From assembly GCA_023391815.1 (NCBI GenBank), contig JAEWAF010000042.1, positions 1 through 32,116 of the forward strand: DNA of 32,116 nucleotides, read 5' to 3'. The translations under genes were made by a program, and so were the position numbers. Every line of letters starts with the position of its first letter. Position 1 is the first letter of the stretch. The notes below the pieces were generated by a model. It was not told where the DNA came from and did not search any database. It saw nothing but the letters and a program-made list of their open reading frames with translations. Below, one piece after another: positions 9,092-15,528 of the stretch. Source of the DNA: Pseudomonadota bacterium (lineage in GTDB: Bacteria; Pseudomonadota; Gammaproteobacteria; Steroidobacterales; Steroidobacteraceae).

Positions 9092-9167
9092 GAGGTCGAG
9101 ATCGGTTGGGGGCGCGCTTCAGGTAAACTCCGCGGCCCCATTGTCGCCCAACCCATGGTTTTTCGCT

Positions 9168-9186
9168 GCAGACCCGGCGGGTCTGC
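9168..9186. promoter_or_regulatory. Perfect palindrome between apt and the pyrophosphatase gene
   Basis: GCAGACCC (9168-9175) and GGGTCTGC (9179-9186) are perfect inverted arms around GGC. The element is 45 bp upstream of the pyrophosphatase start and 77 bp upstream of the apt start. It could be an operator shared by the divergent pair or a 5'-UTR hairpin of the pyrophosphatase mRNA. No regulator is known to me for this exact sequence. Confidence 0.45.
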
Positions 9187-9230
9187 CCCAATCATCCCCA
9201 GTCCACCTTCAGTTCAACTGCACCCGCATC

Positions 9231-9863
9231 ATGCCGACTATGTTTCCTTCCGCTTTCCGTGCTCATCCCTGGCATGGCGTCGAGATCGGCGCCGAAGCCC
9301 CGTCCGTCGTGACCGCTTACATCGAGATCGTGCCTACCGACACGGTGAAATATGAGCTCGACAAGGCCACCGGCCTGCTCAAGGTCGACCGGCCACAGCG
9401 CTTCTCGAACATCTGCCCGTCGCTGTACGGCTTCTTGCCGCGCACGCTGTGCGCCGAGCGCGTCGCCGCTTATTGCGAAGAGCGCACCGGCAAGACCGGC
9501 ATCAAGGGCGACGGCGATCCGATGGACATTTGCGTGCTGACCGAGAAGTCGATCGGTCACGGGGACGTGCTGGTGCAGGCCATTCCGATCGGCGGCCTGC
9601 GCATGATCGATGACAACGAAGCGGACGATAAGATCATCGCGGTGATGCGCGACGACGCGCTGTACGGACACTTGACGGATATTTCTCAGTGTCCGAAGTC
9701 GGTGATCGAGCGCGTTCGTCATTACTTCCTCACCTACAAGCACGCGCCGGGCTCGCCCGATCACGCTGTCGAGATCACGCATGTGTACGGTCGCGAGGAA
9801 GCGTACGAAGCGATTCGACGCAGCCAGGCGGATTACACCTCGGCATTCATGGGCGTTCGGTAA
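9231..9863 (+). CDS. ppa: Inorganic pyrophosphatase (family I)
   Basis: 210 residues from the ATG at 9231. The same frame is open much further upstream, but that part lies antisense to apt and is not protein-like. The enzyme splits pyrophosphate to two phosphates and drives biosynthetic reactions forward in the cytoplasm. The metal-binding signature DGDPMDI is at 94-100, with YELDKATG (41-48) and LYGFLPRTL (65-73) before it. At about 210 residues it is longer than the 175-residue E. coli type and belongs to the longer branch of family I. No clear ribosome site precedes the ATG. A strong hairpin terminator follows 20 bp after the stop. Confidence 0.93.
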   Translation: MPTMFPSAFRAHPWHGVEIGAEAPSVVTAYIEIVPTDTVKYELDKATGLLKVDRPQRFSNICPSLYGFLPRTLCAERVAAYCEERTGKTGIKGDGDPMDICVLTEKSIGHGDVLVQAIPIGGLRMIDDNEADDKIIAVMRDDALYGHLTDISQCPKSVIERVRHYFLTYKHAPGSPDHAVEITHVYGREEAYEAIRRSQADYTSAFMGVR

Positions 9864-9883
9864 GTCACAAGTCGGGCGCGCTG

Positions 9884-9918
9884 AAGATCACCCCATCTTC
9901 GGTGGGGTGATCTTTGCC
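9884..9918 (+). terminator. Rho-independent terminator of ppa
   Basis: AAGATCACCCC (9884-9894) pairs perfectly with GGGGTGATCTT (9904-9914). A further A-T pair leaves a 7-nt loop, TCTTCGG, and a short T run follows. It lies 20 bp after the ppa stop and before the WYL regulator promoter region. Confidence 0.9.
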
Positions 9919-9935
9919 TTGGTTGACGTCTTCGT

Positions 9936-9950
9936 TGACATACTATGTCA
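9936..9950. promoter_or_regulatory. Palindromic candidate operator upstream of the WYL regulator
   Basis: TGACATA (9936-9942), C, TATGTCA (9944-9950) form a perfect 15-bp palindrome ending 23 bp before the regulator ATG. TTGACA at 9935-9940 could also serve as a -35 box. The position suits autoregulation by the downstream HTH protein; this is inference from location and symmetry. Confidence 0.6.
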
Positions 9951-9973
9951 CCGTTTGAAGTTGTAATCCCGAC

Positions 9974-10939
9974 ATGCGTGCCGAACGACTCATCGCCATC
10001 CTCATGGCCCTGCAAAGGGCTCAAGCGCTCACGGCCGGTGAGCTTGCGCAACGTCTGAGCGTTTCGGTTCGCACGATTTTTAGAGACATCGACGCGCTGT
10101 CGACCATGGGCGTGCCGGTGTACACCGAGCAGGGCCGCGGCGGGGGCATCCGGCTCGTCGAAGGTTACACATCCGATCTCACCGGGCTGTCCTCCGGCGA
10201 AGCCGAGGCATTGGCACTCATCGCGAGTCCCGCCGGCATCGGCGTTCAGGATCTCGCCGCTCCCACGAGAACCGCGTTAGACAAGCTCGCGGCCGCCGTG
10301 CCGACCATGCACCAGTTGCGCGCCCAGCATGCTCGCGGCCGACTTCTTTTCGATACCAAACCCTGGTTCCGCTCGTATTCCGTTTCGCCTTATCTGGACA
10401 CGCTGCGTGCCGCGATCTGGAAAGACGAGTGCATCAGCATCAACTACCGCCGCAGCAACGGCGAAGAAAAAGAATATCTGGTCGAGCCCCACGCGCTGGT
10501 GGTGAAAGTCGACACCTGGTATTTGATCGGTCGCGTGAAGCGCGAGACGCGGGTATTCAGAATCTCGCGAATGTTGTCGCTGCAGACGACAGGCACGACC
10601 TTCACGCGCGATCCCGATTTCGATCTGCACAAGTTCTGGAACGCCTGGTGCGAGAAGTTCGAGAAGAACCCCCCGGTCACCTTCCCGGTTGAGCTGAACA
10701 TCTCGGCCAAGGGCAAGCAGCAGCTGCTCGACAGTTTCGGTAACTGGTTTCGCACGCGGCTCGAGCCGCTGGGCGAGAACTACAAGGGCCGCAAACCGGT
10801 GACGCTGGATTTCGAGCGCGAGGAAGCGGCGCTACGAATCATGTTCGACCTGGTCTTCGAGGCCGATATCGTCAAGCCCGCCGAGCTGCGGCGCAAGCTG
10901 CGCAATCAAGCCAAGCGTGTCGTCGCCGCGACGACCTGA
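9974..10939 (+). CDS. YafY-type transcriptional regulator with HTH and WYL domains
   Basis: 321 residues. A winged helix-turn-helix covers about 1-60 (ELAQRLSVSVRTIFRDIDAL is the recognition region). The WYL domain lies at about 140-215, with YLVEPHALVVKVDTWYLIGR as its core (PHxLV...WYL), and a WCX-type C-terminal extension reaches the end. WYL domains are thought to bind ligands, often nucleic acid or nucleotide-like, and many members repress themselves or stress and defence genes. Here no defence gene is next to it. A perfect palindrome 23 bp upstream is a likely self-binding site. The stop codon lies inside the first copy of a 27-bp tandem repeat. Its neighbour DoxX is convergent, so its target cannot be named with confidence. 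Confidence 0.93.
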   Translation: MRAERLIAILMALQRAQALTAGELAQRLSVSVRTIFRDIDALSTMGVPVYTEQGRGGGIRLVEGYTSDLTGLSSGEAEALALIASPAGIGVQDLAAPTRTALDKLAAAVPTMHQLRAQHARGRLLFDTKPWFRSYSVSPYLDTLRAAIWKDECISINYRRSNGEEKEYLVEPHALVVKVDTWYLIGRVKRETRVFRISRMLSLQTTGTTFTRDPDFDLHKFWNAWCEKFEKNPPVTFPVELNISAKGKQQLLDSFGNWFRTRLEPLGENYKGRKPVTLDFEREEAALRIMFDLVFEADIVKPAELRRKLRNQAKRVVAATT

Positions 10940-11047
10940 AAGACCACCGTCGCCGCGACGACCTGAAAGACCAGTGTCGCCGCGACGACCTGAAGGACCA
11001 CTGTCGCCGCGACGACCTGAAAGACCACTGTCGCCGCGACGACCTGA
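10922..11047. repeat. 27-bp tandem repeat, 4.7 copies, carrying the WYL gene stop codon in every copy
   Basis: Units begin at 10922, 10949, 10976 and 11003, with a partial fifth at 11030-11047. They differ by only single bases. Each begins GTCGCCGCGACGACCTGA, which encodes VAATT-stop in the frame of the WYL regulator. Because 27 bp equals nine codons, all five TGA codons stay in register. The array fills exactly the gap between the regulator and the convergent doxX stop; the last TGA (11045-11047) abuts the reverse-strand stop (11048-11050). Each unit contains GTCG-CCG-CGAC, a small inverted repeat. Confidence 0.95.
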
Positions 11048-11413
11048 TCATTTCTTCCCCAACAGCACCGCGATCAGGCAGGCGATGATCAGCACGCTGT
11101 ATTCCATGCCGTTGCGGCCGAGGCCGACCACGAACCAGCCCGCCTTCCAGTGCACCCACCAGATGCCGAGCGCGGTCTGGAAAATGAAATAAGCCGCGAG
11201 CGGCGCGGTGTAGCGGCCCAACGCCAGCAAGGTGCCGCCGACGATCTCGATGATGGTGACGGCCCACGCCCAGGCGAGCCCGAACGGCAAGCCTTGCGAT
11301 TCGAGAAACGGTCCGAACTGACCGACCGCGTTCTCGACGATCCGCATGACGCCGTGAATGACGAACATCGCCGCAACGGCGACGCGCACCACCATGATTG
11401 AAGAGATCTTCAT
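11048..11413 (-). CDS. DoxX family membrane protein
   Basis: 121 residues, almost all hydrophobic, with four predicted membrane helices (about 5-25, 45-65, 70-90 and 97-118) and a basic end, GKK. The FVIHGVMRIVENAVGQFGPFLESQGLP segment (given here only as a description of helix 1 and its loop, residues 17-43) is typical of DoxX-like quinol oxidase-related proteins. Their role is poorly known; some link to redox stress or thiosulfate metabolism. GGAG lies 7 nt before the ATG and overlaps an inverted repeat. It is divergent from the MFS gene and convergent with the WYL regulator. Confidence 0.88.
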   Translation of the reverse strand: MKISSIMVVRVAVAAMFVIHGVMRIVENAVGQFGPFLESQGLPFGLAWAWAVTIIEIVGGTLLALGRYTAPLAAYFIFQTALGIWWVHWKAGWFVVGLGRNGMEYSVLIIACLIAVLLGKK

Positions 11414-11460
11414 GATCGCGCTCCATCCTTAAATAAAAGCGCGCGATCATAAGGGAGCGC
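11412..11460. promoter_or_regulatory. Two overlapping inverted repeats at the doxX start
   Basis: ATGATCGCGC (11412-11421) is matched perfectly by GCGCGATCAT (11441-11450) across 19 nt. A second pair, GCGCTCC (11418-11424) and GGAGCGC (11454-11460), shares four bases with the first left arm, so only one hairpin can form at a time. On the doxX mRNA both involve the start codon or ribosome site. The same DNA could instead be a protein operator in the divergent doxX/MFS promoter region. Confidence 0.5.
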
Positions 11461-11568
11461 GGCGCCGATTGCAGCATTAGCGGAATTTCGATCATCAGAG
11501 TGATGACCGCATCACGTCTAAAAGCGGCTGGTGACATGCACGCCGAACGCGCAATACTTCCGCGCCTC

Positions 11569-12813
11569 ATGAACACATCCACCGCGTCTTCAGCCAACGT
11601 CTCCGCCGGCACGCTTGGACTCATTCTCGCGGCGGCCGCCATTCTGCTCATCACGATGGGCGTGCGGCAAACAACCGGCTTGTTCCTGTTGCCCATCACG
11701 CAGAGCACGGGCGTTTCCATCGTCGCTTTCAGTTTTGCGCTCGCCATCGGTCAATTCGTCTTCGGCGCGGCCCAGCCGGTGTTCGGCGCCATTGCTGATA
11801 AATACGGCGCGCCGAAAGTCATTGTCTTCGGTGCCCTGTTATTGGCACTCGGCGCAGCGCTGACGCCGTTCATGACGACGAGCTCGGGACTGCTGCTCAC
11901 GATGGGTGTCATCGCAGCGGCCGGCGCGGCGGCCGGCAGCTTCTCCATTTTGATCGGCATCGCCTCGCAGCGACTGCCACCGGAAAAGCGCTCGATGGCG
12001 TCGGGCATCATCAACGCCGGCGGTTCGATCGGTCAGTTCGTGTTTGCCCCGCTGGTCCAATTCATCATCGGCGCGGCCGGCTGGGCGAGCGCGATGTTTG
12101 CTACGGCGTTCGCGGCGCTGCTGACCATTCCGCTGGTGCTGCCGCTCATTCGTTCAGCTTCGAATGCAGCGAGCAACGCGGCGAGCGCGGTGGCAGCGGG
12201 CCACATCACGTTGAGCAGCCAGTTGCGCGAGGCCATGCGCAATCCGAGCTATTTGTTTCTGCACGCCGGTTTTTTCACCTGTGGGTTTCACATCGCGTTC
12301 CTGGTCACGCATTTCCCCAGCGACTTGCAGCTGTGTGGGCTGACCCCGAATGTCGCGGCCAATTCGCTCGGCTTGATCGGCCTGTTCAACGTGGTCGGAA
12401 GTCTGGGCATCGGCTGGCTCGGCCAGCGCTATCGAATGAAATACCTGCTCGCCTGGGTTTATGCGAGCCGCGCCCTGATCATCGCCATTTATCTGGTGAT
12501 GCCGAAGACGGCGCTGAACATCTATATATTCGCCGCCACGCTCGGTGTGACATGGCTCGCGACCGTGCCGCCGACCGCGGGTCTGGTCGGAAAGTTGTTC
12601 GGAACACGCTATCTGGCGACGCTGTTCGGGCTCACGCTGGTCTCGCACCAGATCGGTGGTTTCCTCGGTGCATGGCTCGGCGGCGTGGTGTTGTCGCAGA
12701 CAAATTCATATCAATGGATGTGGTACGCCGACATCGCGTTGGCGTTGATGGCGGCAGTCGCTAATCTGCCGATTCGCGAGCAGAGGTTACAGGCGCAGCC
12801 CGCGACGGCTTGA
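11569..12813 (+). CDS. Major facilitator superfamily transporter
   Basis: 414 residues from the ATG at 11569, chosen because the first membrane helix begins about 20 residues later, as usual; the frame is open from 11500 and ATG 11536 is also possible, with no strong ribosome site at any of them. Twelve hydrophobic segments are visible in two sets of six. GAIADKYGAPKVIV near 70 is the loop 2-3 signature of the superfamily, and GWLGQRYRMKYLL is its counterpart in the second half. ITMGVRQTTGLFLLPI marks a subgroup often annotated as organic acid or drug transporters; the substrate is unknown. The gene is followed in the same frame, after its stop, by ABC permease debris. Confidence 0.92.
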   Translation: MNTSTASSANVSAGTLGLILAAAAILLITMGVRQTTGLFLLPITQSTGVSIVAFSFALAIGQFVFGAAQPVFGAIADKYGAPKVIVFGALLLALGAALTPFMTTSSGLLLTMGVIAAAGAAAGSFSILIGIASQRLPPEKRSMASGIINAGGSIGQFVFAPLVQFIIGAAGWASAMFATAFAALLTIPLVLPLIRSASNAASNAASAVAAGHITLSSQLREAMRNPSYLFLHAGFFTCGFHIAFLVTHFPSDLQLCGLTPNVAANSLGLIGLFNVVGSLGIGWLGQRYRMKYLLAWVYASRALIIAIYLVMPKTALNIYIFAATLGVTWLATVPPTAGLVGKLFGTRYLATLFGLTLVSHQIGGFLGAWLGGVVLSQTNSYQWMWYADIALALMAAVANLPIREQRLQAQPATA

Positions 12814-12828
12814 ATATCACGATATCTA

Positions 12829-12993
12829 TTCGAATCGCCGGCGCTGCAGAAGCTGTTCGGCAATTTCTCGATGCCGACGCTGGTCGCGATGATGGGCGCG
12901 GGAATCGCGGTCGTGGTCGCGTTCGTCAGCGGTTTTCCGCCGGCGTGTCGAGCGCGCCAGTTGAATATCGTCGATGCCCTCGCGGGGCGCTGA
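12829..12993 (+). pseudogene. C-terminal fragment of a MacB/FtsX-type ABC permease
   Basis: The frame ending at TGA 12991-12993 reads FESPALQKLFGNFSMPTLVA, then a hydrophobic helix with VVVAFVSGFPPA and finally RQLNIVDALAGR. The last helix plus (S)GFxPAxRAxxLxIVDAL is the standard ending of FtsX-domain permeases. Only about 54 residues remain. There is no start and no ATP-binding gene nearby, and the fragment begins about 15 bp after the MFS stop, so a deletion junction probably lies there. Confidence 0.8.
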
Positions 12994-13006
12994 TCAGGAT
13001 CGCTTC

Positions 13007-13754
13007 ATGAAAATGTTCCGACAGATCGGCGCGGTCACCGCCATGAACTTTCGTAGCTTGCCGCAGCGGGTCAGCACGTCGCTGGTGGTCCCGCGGTGCG
13101 AATTGGACCGTGGTCGGTGTGTTCGATACCGGCGGCGACTCGCACGAGTCGTCGCTGATGACGTACGCCGAAACCTTGATCTCCATCGATCACCGTGGCG
13201 CGTTCCAGAGCGTCACGGCATTGCTCGAATCGCCGTCCGCTTTTCAGACGTTCAAGGATTCGCTGAGCGCCAATCCGGCGCTGGCCGTGGATGTCATGCG
13301 TGAGTGCGAGTACTACCAACAACAATCCAAGAACATGAGCACGATCATTTCCGTGATCGCTTATGTGGTCGGCGGCATCATGGCGGTGGGCGCGGTATTC
13401 GCGGCGCTCAACACGATGTATTCGGCGGTGAGCGCGCGATTACAAGAGATCGCCACACTGCGTGCGTTGGGATTTGGCTCGACGGCCATGGTCGCGTCGG
13501 TATTGGCCGAAGCTTTGTTGCTCGCGCTGATCGGCGGTGTTATCGGCGCGTTGATCGCGTGGATGTTCTTCAACGGTAATACCGTAAGCACGTCCGGCGG
13601 CGGCATGGGGCAGATGGTGTTTGAATTGGCGGTCAGTCCGCAGCTGATGATCCTTGGCGTCGTCTGGGCCTGCCTCATCGGCGTGCTCGGCGGTTTATTC
13701 CCCGCCATCCGGGCCGCTCGCTTACCGGCGGCGATGGCGTTGCGAGCGGTTTAG
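13007..13754 (+). pseudogene. Second ABC permease (MacB/FtsX type) with internal deletion and frameshift
   Basis: ATG 13007 begins MKMFRQIGAVTAMNFRSLPQ and continues to about 13090 with RVSTSLVV, the typical N-terminus of this permease class. At that point the coding frame jumps. From about 13096 another frame reads NWTVVGVFDTGGDSHES, the late part of the periplasmic domain. It then runs uninterrupted through three C-terminal membrane helices, with ARLQEIATLRALGFG between them, to AARLPAAMALRAV and the stop at 13754. The first membrane helix and most of the periplasmic domain are missing, so the transporter cannot be functional. It starts 13 bp after the fragment of the partner permease, as in intact two-permease clusters. 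Confidence 0.82.
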
Positions 13755-13762
13755 GCCGCTGC

Positions 13763-13788
13763 AGGGGCCGGCTGCGATGCCGGCCCCT
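13763..13788. terminator. Hairpin between convergent genes
   Basis: AGGGGCCGGC (13763-13772) pairs perfectly with GCCGGCCCCT (13779-13788) around TGCGAT. It lies between the ABC permease remnant and the convergent DUF1993 gene. A poly-T run is missing on both sides, so this is a strong GC hairpin that could stop or protect either transcript. Confidence 0.6.
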
Positions 13789-13810
13789 CGAGTTCAATCG
13801 AACGATCGGA

Positions 13811-14326
13811 TCAGACCTGAGGAACGGGCCCCAGGAAATCCTGCTTACCGATCTCCACGCCGCCATGGCGCAGCAGCGCGTAGGCGGTCGTCATGTGGAA
13901 GAAAAAGTTCGGCAGCGCCCAGTGGCGCACGAAATCTGCCGCCTTGAAGTTCAGCGAAATGCGTGGCGTCTTGATCGTGATGACACGGTTGTCGTCGCCC
14001 GCGAACTGCTCCGGCTTGAAGCTTTCCAGATAATCGATGGTCTTGGTCACGCGTGCGATCAGCTCGGCCATCGTGGTTTCGTTGTCCTCGAACTTCGGCG
14101 GCTCCGTGCCGCTCAGGCGCGCCGCCGCGCCCTTGGCCGCGTCGCTCGCGATCTGGATCTGTCGTCCCAGCGGGAACATGTCCGGATACAGCCGCGTGGT
14201 AACGAACACATTGGGATCGAACTTGCGGCCCTCGGCATGCGCCACGGCCTTCTCCAGGATGGTTTTCAGGGCGCGCAACGAATGCAGGAACGTGGGAATC
14301 GAGGCGTCGTACAGTGACAGGCTCAT
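13811..14326 (-). CDS. DUF1993 family protein
   Basis: 171 residues, normal length. It opens MSLSLYDASIPTFLHSL and shows the family blocks RLYPDMFPLGRQIQIASD, PPKFEDNETTMAELIARV and WALPNFFFHMTTAYALLRHG, ending GVEIGKQDFLG. DUF1993 proteins are helical and belong to the DinB/YfiT-like four-helix class, in which histidines may bind metal; the conserved H in FFHMTTAY and RHG fit that. The biochemical role is unknown. GGAG is 8 nt before the ATG. It is convergent with the ABC remnant and about 150 bp downstream of the zinc-ribbon gene. Confidence 0.9.
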   Translation of the reverse strand: MSLSLYDASIPTFLHSLRALKTILEKAVAHAEGRKFDPNVFVTTRLYPDMFPLGRQIQIASDAAKGAAARLSGTEPPKFEDNETTMAELIARVTKTIDYLESFKPEQFAGDDNRVITIKTPRISLNFKAADFVRHWALPNFFFHMTTAYALLRHGGVEIGKQDFLGPVPQV

Positions 14327-14482
14327 GGCGTGATCTCCGGCCCCCCTGGGCTCTTTAGGAATAGCGCCGCGGATTATAGGTGGCCGGTGACATTCCGGTC
14401 GCCGGTCGGCAGGGGGAAAATCAGGTGGCCCGGATCACGAGTCTTTTGCTCGGCCGAGCCGTGTCAGAGCCTCGGTTGAGCG

Positions 14483-14842
14483 TTATTTCTCCGGCGGCTT
14501 GTACACGTCGACCGATAGGGTGACGGTGCGGCCCTCATTCGCGCTCAGTGCGCCGACGCCGACCACCTTGCGCTCGACTTCTTCGCCCCGGTCGTTGCGG
14601 ACCGAGATGACGATGGAATATTCCCAAGGCTCGCCTTCCGCAGGATGGCGGAACGCGCCTTCGACCCGCAAGGCGGAGAACGTGGCCTGTGCCTTGCGTT
14701 CCGCGATGGCCTTGGGATCGAAGCGCAGATGATGCTTGCAAGCCGGGCAGATGCTCGCGCTTTCGAGAATGGTCGACTTACAGTGCGGGCAGACGCGCGT
14801 CTTGCCATAGGCCGCCGCGCGTCCCGGACTTATCGAGGGCAC
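14483..14842 (-). CDS. Small zinc-ribbon protein encoded after bactofilin
   Basis: 119 residues from a GTG at 14842; AGGCGA lies 8 nt upstream, which supports this start. Cys18, Cys21, Cys32 and Cys35 (CPHC and CPAC) form a zinc ribbon near the N-terminus. The rest (about 50-119) is a predicted beta-rich domain with WEYSIVISVRNDRGEEVERK. I do not recognise the C-terminal domain. The gene starts 18 bp after the bactofilin stop, so the two are very likely one transcript and may work together in the cytoplasm. Confidence 0.8.
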   Translation of the reverse strand: MPSISPGRAAAYGKTRVCPHCKSTILESASICPACKHHLRFDPKAIAERKAQATFSALRVEGAFRHPAEGEPWEYSIVISVRNDRGEEVERKVVGVGALSANEGRTVTLSVDVYKPPEK

Positions 14843-14860
14843 TGGTTGATTCGCCTGCGA

Positions 14861-15328
14861 TTACTTGCCGGCCTTTTCATCCCAGCCGAACTCGGCGCGG
14901 CCGCGCATGCGCGAGCCCGCGGCGACGGTGAGCGAGCCGGCCTTCAGGTCGCCGTTCAGCACGCCGGTCTGCAACAGCTCGACGCGAGTCGCCGCATCGA
15001 TGTTGCCTTCCAGCTCGCCGCCGACGATGACGGTGTTGGCGCGAACGCTGCCGGTGATCTTGGCGCCCTGCTCGATGGTCAGGTTGCCCTGCACGTGCAC
15101 GTCACCCTTGAAATTACCTGCAACGCGGACGTTGCCGGAACCTTCGATCTTGCCTTCGATGGTCAGGCCGGCGGCGAGCACCGATTCTTTCGCCTCGACT
15201 GCGGCAGGACGAGCCGCCGGCGCGGCGGTACGGGGCGTATCGACACTGGCGACCGTCGCGACCGTTTTCTCCGGAGCGGGATCGGGGGTGTTCTGTTCCC
15301 TGCCGTACTGATCTTTCCACAACGCCAT
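14861..15328 (-). CDS. Bactofilin (polymer-forming cytoskeletal protein)
   Basis: 155 residues from the ATG at 15328, chosen because GAGGAG lies 8 nt upstream; a GTG at 15337 overlaps that site. An Ala/Pro-rich disordered N-terminus (about 1-45) precedes the bactofilin core (about 46-145). The core has short beta-helix turns such as IEGKIEGSGNVRVAGNFKGD, and Gly recurs about every sixth residue. Bactofilins self-assemble without nucleotides into filaments that place cell-wall enzymes and polar factors. No LytM peptidase gene is adjacent, unlike in many bactofilin loci; a zinc-ribbon protein is downstream instead. Confidence 0.93.
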   Translation of the reverse strand: MALWKDQYGREQNTPDPAPEKTVATVASVDTPRTAAPAARPAAVEAKESVLAAGLTIEGKIEGSGNVRVAGNFKGDVHVQGNLTIEQGAKITGSVRANTVIVGGELEGNIDAATRVELLQTGVLNGDLKAGSLTVAAGSRMRGRAEFGWDEKAGK

Positions 15329-15494
15329 ATCGGCCACTCCTCAAGTTGAACGAGCTGCGGTTAATTACACAGGCTGCTAAAACGTGTCAAACATTCCGAC
15401 ATGAAACGTCGCGGCCTAGAGACACTGATGCGTCGCTCATGCTCTTCGTTCAGCGACGCGGTTCAGTTGCGGCTTTTGCGATGCAGGAAACAAC

Positions 15495-15526
15495 AATGTG
15501 ACAAGGCGCGAATGTGACAACGCGCG
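15495..15526. repeat. Tandem 16-bp duplication downstream of dsdA
   Basis: AATGTGACAAGGCGCG (15495-15510) is followed at once by AATGTGACAACGCGCG (15511-15526), with one mismatch. The pair abuts the dsdA stop codon (15529-15531). No function is apparent. Confidence 0.8.
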
Positions 15527-15528
15527 GC

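Noticed and set aside
8721..9230. N-terminal extension of the pyrophosphatase frame over apt
   Set aside because: The 170 upstream codons are antisense to apt and not protein-like; the pyrophosphatase homology begins at the ATG at 9231.
10922..11047. CRISPR-like array
   Set aside because: The 27-bp units are directly adjacent without variable spacers, so this is a simple tandem repeat.
10872..11747. 291-codon minus-strand frame with SFRSSRR repeats
   Set aside because: The apparent protein repeat is just the 27-bp DNA repeat read backwards; the frame also runs over doxX in the wrong phase.
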